Shown piece after piece: positions 1 through 8,836 of a stretch of DNA of 64,000 bases. Below the pieces are notes generated by a model that was not told the origin of the DNA, searched no databases, and saw only the letters and a list, made by a program, of their open reading frames with translations. The stretch spans positions 114,515 through 178,514 of the IMG/VR virus record IMGVR_UViG_3300037088_000797. One strand, written 5' to 3'. Numbering within the stretch: the stretch's first letter is position 1; the number at the start of each line of letters is the position of its first letter. Source of the DNA: a virus. A program made the translations under genes and the position numbers.

Positions 1-2295
1 ACAACCAATTCCAATATTGCAACCACCACTTGTATTTACACGAAGTGAATTTAAACCCATAGCAATATTGTCACTACCACTTATATTACTATAAAGTGCA
101 TGGCAACCTTGTGCAATATTATCACAACCAGTTGTATTAAATTGAAGTGCGCATGCACCTTGTGCAATATTATTGCAGCCACTTGTGTTTTGATAAAGTG
201 CTAAATATCCACTTGCGAAATTATAATTACCACTTATGTTTTGACGTAAAGAGTTATAACCAAGTCCGATATTATCATGACCAATTGTATTTGTTGTTAA
301 TGATGTATTTCCAATTGCAACGTTATTATAACCAATTGTGTTATTACTAAGTGCTGAACCACCAATTGCAATATTAGTACCACCTGTTGTATTAGCATAA
401 AGTGCACCAGTACCAAGTGCAATATTACCACTACCAATTGTATTACTGCAAAGTGCCTGATAACCCATAGATAAATTATTTTTACCATCGGTATTTTTTA
501 CAAGTGCCTGATAACCAATTGCCGTATTATAACAACCACCAACAGTTTTACAAAGAGCCTCAAAACCAATACCGACATTACCAAGACCATTAATAGTAAT
601 ACTTTTACCTGCACAAACACCTATAAATGTATTACATAAACTTGTAGTACCACTTGCAATTGTTCCACACCCAATTACTGTTGAACCATTAGTTAAATTA
701 GACCAACCCATACCACAAATTGTAATGTCATTTGCAGTACAAGAAATACCAATACCACCACCAGCCAATAATGATTTAAATCTTAAACCATAATTAGTAG
801 TTGTTGCATATACAGCATAACCACTACCTAAACTCGTTGCGCCAGTAATTGTCCCGCCACCACCAGTACCACCACTTATAACACCAGTACTTAATCTACC
901 ATTTGAATCGATATATATTCCACATGTTTCTACAGTTTTTACAGGTAATCCACACACATAAACTCTGCCATTTGTAAGTGTGCCAGTACCTGAACGCAAT
1001 GTTAGATTACCACCAATAGAAGTTAAACCATTTGCATCACCGCCTCTAAGATATAATGAACATGCATTTGCACTTGGAACAGAAGTATCATTACCAATAA
1101 TACAAAAATTATTAGGAGTTATTTTAGAAAGACAATCACCAAAAACACCTAAATAATTACTTGATGCTCCAATGTATGTACCACCATCTCCAAATAAACC
1201 TAAAACACCGCTATTTTTAGCACATAACCATAAACCGATATTAGATGTTGTACCTGCAGGTTGAACAAATACATTTGGTTTATCATAAGTATTTGAACCT
1301 AAATATATGGCATGATAAGGTGTGCCTCTACCCGGGTCTAAATATAAATAACCATCCTGATGACCACTAACATAGCCAAGACATGTACCCGGTTTTATAA
1401 CTAAACTTATTGGTTGTGTTGGGTGATCATGTGCTTTAATTGTTACATTATTAGAATTTGCAGGATTACCAACAACAAGATTATCTTTTGTTATACATAT
1501 ACAAGTTGTACCGCTATCAAAAATTGAACCATTAATGAGATTATTACCTGCGGTATTAAATTTAGCCACATAATCATTTGTACCATTAAGCAAAACACCT
1601 TTACTTAAATTACCGCTTCCATCAATATACATTATGTTTGTTTGTGTTGATGTCGGTAAATTCGGTATTTGAATTCTACCAATAGAAGTACCACTACCAC
1701 CACTTAATACGATATTTCCACCTGCTGCACTTATTCCGTCACCACCGCTAAGTTTTAATGTTTTACCTACTTGACCAAATGATATTGCACTACCAGCATG
1801 AAGTAATAAATCACAATATGCTGCTGAACACAATGTAAGACCATCGAGTGTTGCACCAATACAAAGACAGTTACCGCTATAAGCTCCAATATTTACACCG
1901 CTTTGTGCAATCAATTCGATTTTTCTGTTCGATTTTGGTTTAATTGTTACTTTGCATCCGTCAGCAATATTGCCACCAAGAAGAATATTATATCTGTCTA
2001 TACTAAGATTATCAGTAACAGTTGTACCACTATCAAAAATTGAACTAATCGTAATACCAGTAGTCGTACCTTTTAATAAATAATCTGTAAATCCTGATGG
2101 TACAACAAAACCGCCACCACTAATTGTAAGTGTTGTGTCACCAGTGATAATTGATAAGCCACCTGCCACTGAAATGGTCTTAAATTCTAAAGTGTTACCA
2201 GTAACGTTCTTGCATTTAAAAATGCAACTTCCAACACCAAGATTTACTCCTGTCGTGGCATTAGCAAGTAAATCTATGTTTGATCTATCTGTCAT
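1..2295 (-). CDS. Tail fibre / adhesin with YadA-head-like repeats (partial, runs off left edge)
   Basis: The frame is open from ATG at 2295 to the left edge (765 codons, no stop), so the C-terminus is missing. The first ~520 residues are Gly/Thr/Ser-rich beta-type fibre sequence with the units GGTGGGTITGAT and GSIFDSGTT seen in this phage's other fibres. The last ~220 residues consist of ~15-residue repeats of the form GYQALxxNTxGxxNxAIG, which resemble the left-handed beta-roll head repeats of trimeric autotransporters such as YadA and are common in phage fibres. About 30 cysteines are present (~4%). A trimeric host-recognition fibre is inferred. It is the last visible gene of a minus-strand unit, 24 nt after the stop of the 385-aa gene. 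Confidence 0.8.
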   Translation of the reverse strand, partial: MTDRSNIDLLANATTGVNLGVGSCIFKCKNVTGNTLEFKTISVAGGLSIITGDTTLTISGGGFVVPSGFTDYLLKGTTTGITISSIFDSGTTVTDNLSIDRYNILLGGNIADGCKVTIKPKSNRKIELIAQSGVNIGAYSGNCLCIGATLDGLTLCSAAYCDLLLHAGSAISFGQVGKTLKLSGGDGISAAGGNIVLSGGSGTSIGRIQIPNLPTSTQTNIMYIDGSGNLSKGVLLNGTNDYVAKFNTAGNNLINGSIFDSGTTCICITKDNLVVGNPANSNNVTIKAHDHPTQPISLVIKPGTCLGYVSGHQDGYLYLDPGRGTPYHAIYLGSNTYDKPNVFVQPAGTTSNIGLWLCAKNSGVLGLFGDGGTYIGASSNYLGVFGDCLSKITPNNFCIIGNDTSVPSANACSLYLRGGDANGLTSIGGNLTLRSGTGTLTNGRVYVCGLPVKTVETCGIYIDSNGRLSTGVISGGTGGGGTITGATSLGSGYAVYATTTNYGLRFKSLLAGGGIGISCTANDITICGMGWSNLTNGSTVIGCGTIASGTTSLCNTFIGVCAGKSITINGLGNVGIGFEALCKTVGGCYNTAIGYQALVKNTDGKNNLSMGYQALCSNTIGSGNIALGTGALYANTTGGTNIAIGGSALSNNTIGYNNVAIGNTSLTTNTIGHDNIGLGYNSLRQNISGNYNFASGYLALYQNTSGCNNIAQGACALQFNTTGCDNIAQGCHALYSNISGSDNIAMGLNSLRVNTSGGCNIGIGC

Positions 2296-2319
2296 TTTTC
2301 CTGTTTTTTATTTTAAATC

Positions 2320-3477
2320 TTATGTGTTACAAATACAATCTTCTTGATTGCCACTCATGGTTACTGTTAATCCTACGCTACTTAAATATGGATGAATGCA
2401 GAAACTACTACATGAACCGCTATTACCATCAGAATAATTCTGATAACAAATACTATCACCAGCACCTATATATACTTGTCCACCACCAAAACCACAATAT
2501 CTTGTGTTGTCAGTACACATATAGTTACTTGGGTCTATTGATGAGGTTATATCAGTATAATATGGATTTCCATTTGGTTTGCAGAATATACAAACTCTAC
2601 CACAAGAACCAATATTATTAATGGTTTGATTATAATTTATTGATAAACATACCCATTGACCAGTAGCTAATGGTTGATCAAAACTAATAACACCATTGGT
2701 TTCAATACCAAAATCATTACATCTATTTAAAGTAATATCAACACTTGTTAATGGTGGTAAAGCAGGAGTTGTGCAACATTTAACTACTCCATATCCAGTT
2801 TCTTCACAATTTTTTGCATACATTCTGAAATATGTCAACGTATTGTCCTGTAGACCACTTATTGGCTTACTGTATGGTATGCCAACACCAATATTACCCA
2901 CAGTACAAACTTTACAAGCAGATATTGTTGGATTTGAAGTTACTTGTGAAAACGCTACACCATATTCACATATAGAATAATTGCCATCAAATGTTACAAT
3001 ATTATTATCAACATGTAAACAACTTGCAGCTAAACAAGATACAGTTCCAGTTAAACCGCTTGGTGATTTGATGTTGGAATATGTGATTGAAACACATCCT
3101 CTATTAACCGAACTACCATAAAAACCACTCTGTGTGAAAAAAGCACCGTCATCCCTTTCTAATTCAATTGTTCGTGCGGTACAACAAAGACGCATTCTGC
3201 CTGATGGAGTCCAATCAGGATAAGAAAATGGAAATAAATCTCCACCATTTGAACGTATAAGTGCGTCAAAACTTCTTATTTTGGCTGTTGGAATATCACT
3301 TGGAATTGAAGTTGTATGTCCTCTATTTGGATGTGCCATATCCCAAGCACCTATTGAAATGTATCTTGTTAATTGTGCCTGTTGTAAATTATTGATGTTT
3401 GTCGTGCTACCGCCAGTTGTAGTACCAGTCATCACGGTTGTAAGATTACCTACTAATTTAATATATGATCTGCTCAT
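2320..3477 (-). CDS. Cysteine-rich virion/fibre-associated protein (385 aa)
   Basis: The family is not recognised. The N-terminus (SRSYIKLVGNLTTVMTG) is followed by a segment around residues 40-110 that reads like a compact beta domain with DMAHPNRGH and PDWTPSGRMRL. The remainder is beta-rich and holds about 23 cysteines (6%), the highest content of any protein in the window. It lies directly upstream of the truncated fibre and downstream of two GTATTTATA motifs. A virion role as an adhesin or fibre partner is inferred from position, composition and the cysteine bias shared with the fibres. No signal peptide or membrane segment is visible. Confidence 0.6.
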   Translation of the reverse strand: MSRSYIKLVGNLTTVMTGTTTGGSTTNINNLQQAQLTRYISIGAWDMAHPNRGHTTSIPSDIPTAKIRSFDALIRSNGGDLFPFSYPDWTPSGRMRLCCTARTIELERDDGAFFTQSGFYGSSVNRGCVSITYSNIKSPSGLTGTVSCLAASCLHVDNNIVTFDGNYSICEYGVAFSQVTSNPTISACKVCTVGNIGVGIPYSKPISGLQDNTLTYFRMYAKNCEETGYGVVKCCTTPALPPLTSVDITLNRCNDFGIETNGVISFDQPLATGQWVCLSINYNQTINNIGSCGRVCIFCKPNGNPYYTDITSSIDPSNYMCTDNTRYCGFGGGQVYIGAGDSICYQNYSDGNSGSCSSFCIHPYLSSVGLTVTMSGNQEDCICNT

Positions 3478-3491
3478 TTTATTATTTTTAC

Positions 3492-3500
3492 TATAAATAC
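3492..3500 (-). promoter_or_regulatory. Late-promoter-like motif GTATTTATA
   Basis: The minus strand reads GTATTTATA 15 nt upstream of the ATG at 3477. The same 9-mer precedes many late-type genes in this window, always in the gene's own orientation. Confidence 0.5.
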
Positions 3501-3542
3501 TAATTTTAGTACAAATACTGAATTCTATTCAATATTCTTATT

Positions 3543-3551
3543 TATAAATAC
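3543..3551 (-). promoter_or_regulatory. Second late-promoter-like motif GTATTTATA
   Basis: This is a second copy upstream of the 385-aa gene. It sits in the 12-bp palindrome TATTTATAAATA, so it also reads TATAAATA (the T4 late consensus) on the minus strand. Confidence 0.45.
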
Positions 3552-3590
3552 TTTTAAAACAGTACTTGACAATAGATAATGAAAATAAAA

Positions 3591-3616
3591 AAACCCACTA
3601 AAAATTCAGTGGGTTT
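3591..3616 (-). terminator. Rho-independent terminator
   Basis: There is a 9-bp stem AAACCCACT/AGTGGGTTT with an 8-nt loop. On the minus strand it is followed by a T-run. It lies 22 nt beyond the stop of the GT9-like gene and ends that unit. Confidence 0.8.
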
Positions 3617-3637
3617 AAAACAAATAAAATATGGCTA

Positions 3638-4549
3638 TTATTTTTGTTTATTTACTGCTTCAATAATTTTATTAATATCAAATACATTAACAGTATCATA
3701 CGGAAATTGTTGTATCTGTCCGCTTATATCAAATTGTTCAAGATAACTAAATTTATTAAGTTCACGAACATAATTTGCATTTGGTAAAACATTAATGTGT
3801 TCTGGATAACCAAATACTTCTGGTTTATTTCCAATCCAAACAACCGTACTCTGTAAATCAAGTGCTGCAGCTACATGTTGTGCGAAACTATCAATGAATA
3901 ATCTTTTTGTACTCAAAGGAAAACAAGCATATAATTCTCTGTAAGGAAGTGTCAAAGGTTCTACACCTTGTAAAATTGGTTGCTCTGGTGACTTAACATG
4001 AAGAATTCTGTAAGATTTACCGAAATAATTCACAAGTTTCTGCGCAATTTCAATTGGTATATCCCTGTACCATGATTTTTTGCTGTATTGCCCCGTAGGA
4101 GAGCCACCATGCGTTTGTAATAGCATGATTGGTCTGTTATCTGGTTTTATTTTATCCTTCGCTATTTCGAGTTCTCTGGGGTTTAAATAGATTTTTGGTT
4201 TATATCCATCCCAAGGAATACCATACATGTCACACCAAGACTGTGTAAGATGTTTGCGTTGTAATATATGATCTTCGCTAAAATAAACCTCTTGACGAAA
4301 AATTTTGGTGTCAGCATTAACATAGTCATCAAAAAAATATTGCATCTGTCCAAAGGTATAAAAACGCCATACATCAGGATTGTAAAAGAACGGTCCGTCC
4401 CAAGCCGTAACAACTATTAATTTTCTGTCTGGATATGCTTTCTTTATTGCTCTGCAAACTGCTGTTGCACAAACCTGCTTCCCATGTCCCCCCTCTGAAT
4501 GAAATATACAGAACTTATCACCTTGTTTAATTGAACCATCATTTTTCAT
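3638..4549 (-). CDS. Glycosyltransferase family 9-like (heptosyltransferase-like) protein
   Basis: At 303 aa it has the outline of the ADP-heptose:LPS heptosyltransferase (GT9) family, which has a GT-B fold. The N-terminal domain has a Gly-rich FHSEGGHGKQVCATAV loop at ~17-32. The C-terminal Rossmann half has MLLQTHGGSP at ~142-151 and FIDSFAQHVAAAL followed by VVWIGNKPEVFG at ~218-245, which corresponds to the GT9 nucleotide-binding block (D-S-x-x-x-H-x-A-A-A-L, then V-x-x-x-G). The family normally transfers heptose from ADP-heptose. The same window encodes much of an ADP-heptose pathway (35.8-38.7 kb), so the two may be linked. It shares a transcript with the upstream GIY-YIG gene. The transferred sugar is not known. 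Confidence 0.65.
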   Translation of the reverse strand: MKNDGSIKQGDKFCIFHSEGGHGKQVCATAVCRAIKKAYPDRKLIVVTAWDGPFFYNPDVWRFYTFGQMQYFFDDYVNADTKIFRQEVYFSEDHILQRKHLTQSWCDMYGIPWDGYKPKIYLNPRELEIAKDKIKPDNRPIMLLQTHGGSPTGQYSKKSWYRDIPIEIAQKLVNYFGKSYRILHVKSPEQPILQGVEPLTLPYRELYACFPLSTKRLFIDSFAQHVAAALDLQSTVVWIGNKPEVFGYPEHINVLPNANYVRELNKFSYLEQFDISGQIQQFPYDTVNVFDINKIIEAVNKQK

Positions 4550-4570
4550 AATACGAATTTATTTAATTTT

Positions 4571-5275
4571 TTAATTATTTTTATATTCCCACCTATAATC
4601 GTTTGTTTGTGAATAGGTTGGTATTCTTAAACACTTATTTATTAATTTTGAACTTATGCCAGTTATCTTTTCTGCTTCACCCTGACCACAAAATTCAGCA
4701 ACGATTTCACCATTCAATGTTCTTTGAATAATTGGAATGTTCCTTTTTGCTGCTTTTCTAAATACTATGTTTTCTTTTTCTTGTGGAGTTGTAAACCAAT
4801 AACAATTAGCCGAACTCTTATTTATTTTTTGATTTAAAGCCAGAGATATTTTAGAAATACTAACATGAACATCATTACTGGCTTCTGTCATTGACAAATA
4901 TTTTATTTTAAAATCACCATTTTCATCGTAACAATATAATTCAATTGTTGGATAAACATATGAACTTTCTGCTTCTCCACCGTCAGTAACATTTAATAAT
5001 CTATTTGATTTTCGTAACTGTGCAATATATTTTCTTTCGGCATCTTTCCAAGTACTTTCATTACATTCTTCAAGTTTAATATAAACTGGTTTTTGATCAT
5101 CCAATTTCATTTTACGAATCCATTTATGAATTGGTGCAATTCCTGTTTTACTGTCTTCAATATGCTTCGATAATCTACGATTAATTTCATTCTTTGTTTT
5201 TCCAACATATCGAACATTTTTAATAGTTAATTCATTTCTGGGGTCAATTAATCCGTAAATGTAAACAACAGCCAT
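4571..5275 (-). CDS. GIY-YIG homing endonuclease (free-standing)
   Basis: The N-terminal GIY-YIG nuclease domain spans ~1-95: VYIYGLIDP at 4-12 (the GIY position), VRYVGKT at 21-27 (YIG), the conserved RRLSKHI arginine/histidine segment, and a glutamate-containing WKDAERKYI helix. The C-terminal half carries two NUMOD-like DNA-binding segments (MTEASNDVHVSISKISLALNQ at ~128-150 and GEAEKITGISSKLINKCLR near the end). This matches free-standing phage homing endonucleases of the SegA type. It sits between fibre genes and the GT9 gene and behaves as a selfish insertion. A GTATTTATA motif lies 23 nt upstream. Confidence 0.88.
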   Translation of the reverse strand: MAVVYIYGLIDPRNELTIKNVRYVGKTKNEINRRLSKHIEDSKTGIAPIHKWIRKMKLDDQKPVYIKLEECNESTWKDAERKYIAQLRKSNRLLNVTDGGEAESSYVYPTIELYCYDENGDFKIKYLSMTEASNDVHVSISKISLALNQKINKSSANCYWFTTPQEKENIVFRKAAKRNIPIIQRTLNGEIVAEFCGQGEAEKITGISSKLINKCLRIPTYSQTNDYRWEYKNN

Positions 5276-5297
5276 ATTATAATTTTTTATACTTTTT

Positions 5298-5306
5298 TAT
5301 AAATAC
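5298..5306 (-). promoter_or_regulatory. Late-promoter-like motif GTATTTATA
   Basis: The minus strand reads GTATTTATA 23 nt upstream of the GIY-YIG gene start. Confidence 0.5.
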
Positions 5307-5339
5307 GAAGATAAACACGAAAATCTCGATTTACAAGAA

Positions 5340-5374
5340 AGAAAAATGGGAAATTTTTAGTTTCCCATTTTTCT
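5340..5374 (-). terminator. Strong rho-independent terminator
   Basis: A 14-bp stem AGAAAAATGGGAAA/TTTCCCATTTTTCT encloses a 7-nt loop. On the minus strand it runs into a T-rich tail. It ends the fibre operon whose last gene stops at 5419. Confidence 0.8.
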
Positions 5375-5382
5375 TCGTATCG

Positions 5383-5406
5383 AGGTCCGCACACAGGTGC
5401 GGACCT
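5383..5406. repeat. Palindromic repeat AGGTCCGCAC...GTGCGGACCT (copy 1 of 3)
   Basis: A 10-bp stem with a 4-nt loop lies between the fibre stop codon and the terminator. Related copies lie inside the DNA methyltransferase gene (52922-52945) and after the tape measure gene (53758-53783). Confidence 0.7.
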
Positions 5407-5418
5407 TATATCTATTCG

Positions 5419-7620
5419 TTAGTTAACGAAAGAGAATACATACCATGAACCCAGAACGATATTGTAAACCAATTCAAGTGCACCGCCATCAGTATTAATG
5501 CTTGCATCGTTTCCAGCACCATCAATGTTGTTACCATTACGTGCAACTGTGATATTATTTGTCAATGCATTACTTGAAGCATCTTTGATTCTAAATACTA
5601 AACCATTGATTGGAGTTGCAGGTAATGTAATTGTAATTGCAAGACTTGAAGTATCAACTAACTGTACATAAGTGTCACCTGTTGTTAATATGATATCACC
5701 TGTTTGTACAGTCATTGCGTAAATGTTATTCTTGTCACCAAGAGCAGCACCACTAACTGTTTTAATTGTGCTATCGGCACTATCCCAAACAAGAACTGAA
5801 TTTGAAACACTACCAGCAATTGGTTCTCCAATTTTAATTGTTGAACCACTTAAAAGAATTTCGGTACTACCCGTAATTTTAACAAGATTACCAACTGCAC
5901 ATATATCTTGACCTATTAATCCAAGATATGCACAACCTACTGCACAAGTTTGAAGTTCAATTTGAGTACTACTAACACTAAGTGTTGTCGATGGACTAAC
6001 CCATAAATTAATTTCAGTAGTAGCAGACATTGAAATGTTTTGTGAGTCTAATTTAAAACATACATCAGTATTAAGTGGATTACTGATAGTAAATGAATTA
6101 TTATCTATTGCAATTGTAGTATTACCAGTTAAAGTACCACCAAGACCTATTGCATTTCCACTGTTTTTATTTAAACCATTAGTTGGAGAAATATTTGTTG
6201 CGCCTGTTACGGTTGCAAGATAACCTTTAGTTATAAGTGACTCACTGGTGAAATTACCACTATAATCTGCAGCATAAACAATACCTTTTGAACCTGCATC
6301 AGTGAAAATATTACATGATGCTGTTATATCCAAGCAACCACCACCTAATACACCAAGACAAATACCCGCTACTGAACTAATCTCTGTAATTACTGAACAA
6401 CTACGGAGAACAGTACATGCACTATCAATAATGAAATGTGGACTTGCAAATGTTACATCACCAAGAGTAACTGTACTTGAACCAGCAGCGATTTGTAATC
6501 CACCAACACCACCACATGCAACACAAAATGTATTTGCAGCAGTTTCAATAGTTGTTGCACCTGTTAAACTACCACCAAGAACAACATTTTGACCGCATTT
6601 TGTTAAACCATTACATGCTGTTGTTATTCCACAACATGTTAAACCTGTTACATAAGCAACATCAGGAATTGAACAAGTGGTTATTGCACCAAATGTTGAA
6701 AATGGTTGTAAATAGTTAAAACCACTATATGTTGCAATATTTGCAGAATCTCCTTGAATTCCACCTGTATTAATTTTCAATGTTGCCAAACATGCACCAA
6801 TATTTGTTGCGCCCAATTCAATTGTTGAGCAAGCAACACACATTTTTATACTAATATTTTCAGATATACCATCAATAATATTTAATTGATTTGAAGCCAC
6901 GTCAATAGTTGTTGCACCTGTTAAACTACCACCAAGAACAACATTTTGACCGCATTTTGTTAAACCATTACATGCTGTTGTTATTCCACAACATGTTACA
7001 CCAGTTACATATTGTGCAGTTACCAATGAACGTGGAACAAATGTTGCTTCATAATCACCAGCATATGTTAAGCCAGATGGTGTTCCATTATTATCAGTAA
7101 TAACACCACTACCACCATATGATAAACTAAAATTACCACCTGCAACAACTTCTACACCACCAGTAACACAACCACAAATACTCGTACAACCTTTACTACC
7201 AATACTAATTGTACTTGCTGCCTGAGTTGTATCATTAATTGCAATAAATGGAGCTGCAGATGCACCTTGAATAGTTAAAGTATGTAAACAAACATCAATT
7301 GTTGTATCACCAGTTAAATTACCGCCAAGACTTACAGTGTTACAACCTGATTTATGTAAACCATTATCGGCAGCAGTAATACCAGTACTTGCTATACCAC
7401 TATCCTTAATGGTTAAAGTACCACCAGTAACATCACTACTTGTAGCGTACCAATATTCAACACCATTTATATTTACCGTTAAACCAACACTTCTCAAACC
7501 AACTGGTATCGCTGTATTTACAGCACTAACACTTGTGTATGGAACAGTATTGTTTAAATACTTTGCATCGAGTGGTTTCGGAATTTGAACACTTATATTG
7601 TCACCTAAATAAATTGCCAT
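5419..7620 (-). CDS. Tail fibre protein, repeat-containing (733 aa)
   Basis: The N-terminal module (MAIYLGDNISVQIPKPLDAKYLN, ~80 aa, ending near GVEYWYATS) is shared with the 916-aa and 610-aa fibre proteins and is probably the virion-attachment part. The body contains repeated units of the form CCGITTACNGLTKCGQNVVLGG, followed by SLTGATTI. Two of them are encoded by an exact 97-bp direct repeat, 357 bp (119 codons) apart. The C-terminal ~110 aa (from GDIILTTGDTYVQLVD to the end) form a beta domain shared with the 916-aa protein. About 28 cysteines lie in the repeat body and none in the C-terminal domain. It is transcribed with the fibre genes to its right and ends at two hairpins. Confidence 0.82.
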   Translation of the reverse strand: MAIYLGDNISVQIPKPLDAKYLNNTVPYTSVSAVNTAIPVGLRSVGLTVNINGVEYWYATSSDVTGGTLTIKDSGIASTGITAADNGLHKSGCNTVSLGGNLTGDTTIDVCLHTLTIQGASAAPFIAINDTTQAASTISIGSKGCTSICGCVTGGVEVVAGGNFSLSYGGSGVITDNNGTPSGLTYAGDYEATFVPRSLVTAQYVTGVTCCGITTACNGLTKCGQNVVLGGSLTGATTIDVASNQLNIIDGISENISIKMCVACSTIELGATNIGACLATLKINTGGIQGDSANIATYSGFNYLQPFSTFGAITTCSIPDVAYVTGLTCCGITTACNGLTKCGQNVVLGGSLTGATTIETAANTFCVACGGVGGLQIAAGSSTVTLGDVTFASPHFIIDSACTVLRSCSVITEISSVAGICLGVLGGGCLDITASCNIFTDAGSKGIVYAADYSGNFTSESLITKGYLATVTGATNISPTNGLNKNSGNAIGLGGTLTGNTTIAIDNNSFTISNPLNTDVCFKLDSQNISMSATTEINLWVSPSTTLSVSSTQIELQTCAVGCAYLGLIGQDICAVGNLVKITGSTEILLSGSTIKIGEPIAGSVSNSVLVWDSADSTIKTVSGAALGDKNNIYAMTVQTGDIILTTGDTYVQLVDTSSLAITITLPATPINGLVFRIKDASSNALTNNITVARNGNNIDGAGNDASINTDGGALELVYNIVLGSWYVFSFVN
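6545..6641. repeat. 97-bp direct repeat, copy A
   Basis: It is identical to 6902-6998 and in frame within the 733-aa fibre gene, encoding the NGLTKCGQNVVLGG-type unit. It is a substrate for in-frame deletion or duplication. Confidence 0.85.
6902..6998. repeat. 97-bp direct repeat, copy B
   Basis: Second copy of the 6545-6641 repeat; the offset of 357 bp is a multiple of three. Confidence 0.85.
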
Positions 7621-7675
7621 ATTTTCTGTTTTTTATTATTGTTTCGTATAATTTTTATTCTATTTCTTTAAAATT

Positions 7676-8746
7676 TTATGGTAATAAGTAAGAGCTTAAT
7701 GCAATTGTACCAACAGTACCAACAGTACCACTCATATACACATTATAACTAATACCTGCCCAACATGCGCTACTTATTGATATATTACAAGTATCTGGAT
7801 ATTTATCACTTGGAGCAGATGCCATACAACCTCTACTTAAAGCAGTTTCACACCAATATGCTCTTGCTGCACAAGCAGCAGGAAGTGCAAACCAAGTCCA
7901 TTCGCCAGTTGCACCAAAAATAACTGAAGTACATGTGCCAGCATATGCTGCCACTTTTGTTCCACCAGTTATAAGTGCGTTTGTTACTGCAGGACGGCTA
8001 CCACTTGAAAGTTTTCCAAAATAATATGGATATATACCAGTAATTGTATTTTCACATAAAGCACCAATAATACCAGCAGCTAATGGAGAGCCAAAGTTAG
8101 TACCTTTATTAGTTTTTGGTTGAACACCTACATCATAACATGCACGTGAACCCCAAGTATTTGCACCAGCCAGTACCGAATATGCAGTTACTGTTTCGGT
8201 ATCTGAATTAGCAGTACATGCTTTTAAACCAACAATTTGTGCACCCGTAAAACAATAACATGTTGCACAATTACTTCTACATGCAGCAGCACTGCATCCT
8301 TGTGGATTTATTGAACCTCTGCTGAAATTAGCCGTTACGCTTAATGAGCCAATAACTGTACCAACTTCAAGGGGTGAAGTACTTGGTGCTAAACCAAGTG
8401 ATGTCATACTTGGAGCAGTAAGAACTGGAGATATTTCAGGAAATAACATGTCTTGAATTATACAATTACTGCTTTTTCCAGTTAGAACATATCCAACATT
8501 TATTCCACCTACACATACTGCAGCAGGAGTCAATAAATTATATATTGTAGTACCTGTAGCACCAGTGATTTTTAAATCAACATACTTCTTATCAACTATT
8601 TGAGTATTACCAGTAAATTCTGGATGTGTCTGATATCTTAAATCTCCAACTGTTGCAATAACAGTATTACCAGATAATATTAATAATTCATTATCACTCT
8701 GAAATACTTTATTCTTATTTAAGTCTATTTTTGTAGTAAATGCCAT
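7676..8746 (-). CDS. Receptor-binding-type fibre paralogue (356 aa)
   Basis: It has a short N-terminus with the fibre linker HPEFTGNTQIVDKKYVD at ~53-69, also present twice in the 699-aa protein. After it comes a C-terminal domain of ~270 aa shared with the 391-, 610- and 699-aa proteins. Landmarks are TPAAVCVGGINVGYVLTGK, a cysteine-rich RGSINPQGCSAAACRSN block, GVQPKTNKGTNFGSPLAAG, GIYPYYFGKL, EWTWFALPAA and a terminal ISYNVYMSG strand. These four look like a paralogous set of tip or receptor-binding domains. About 16 cysteines (4.5%) are present. No enzymatic motif is visible. Confidence 0.75.
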   Translation of the reverse strand: MAFTTKIDLNKNKVFQSDNELLILSGNTVIATVGDLRYQTHPEFTGNTQIVDKKYVDLKITGATGTTIYNLLTPAAVCVGGINVGYVLTGKSSNCIIQDMLFPEISPVLTAPSMTSLGLAPSTSPLEVGTVIGSLSVTANFSRGSINPQGCSAAACRSNCATCYCFTGAQIVGLKACTANSDTETVTAYSVLAGANTWGSRACYDVGVQPKTNKGTNFGSPLAAGIIGALCENTITGIYPYYFGKLSSGSRPAVTNALITGGTKVAAYAGTCTSVIFGATGEWTWFALPAACAARAYWCETALSRGCMASAPSDKYPDTCNISISSACWAGISYNVYMSGTVGTVGTIALSSYLLP

Positions 8747-8787
8747 AATTTTTTGTTTTTATATTTTTATAATAATTTTTCCTTACT

Positions 8788-8796
8788 TATAAATAG
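8788..8796 (-). promoter_or_regulatory. Late-promoter-like motif CTATTTATA
   Basis: A one-base variant of GTATTTATA lies ~42 nt upstream of the ATG at 8746. Confidence 0.35.
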
Positions 8797-8836
8797 TTTT
8801 TAAAATCAATAACTTCCTTGAACCTTAAAATTTATT

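Noticed and set aside
5383-5406. Insertion-sequence terminal repeat
   Set aside because: No transposase or target duplication accompanies any of the three palindromes.
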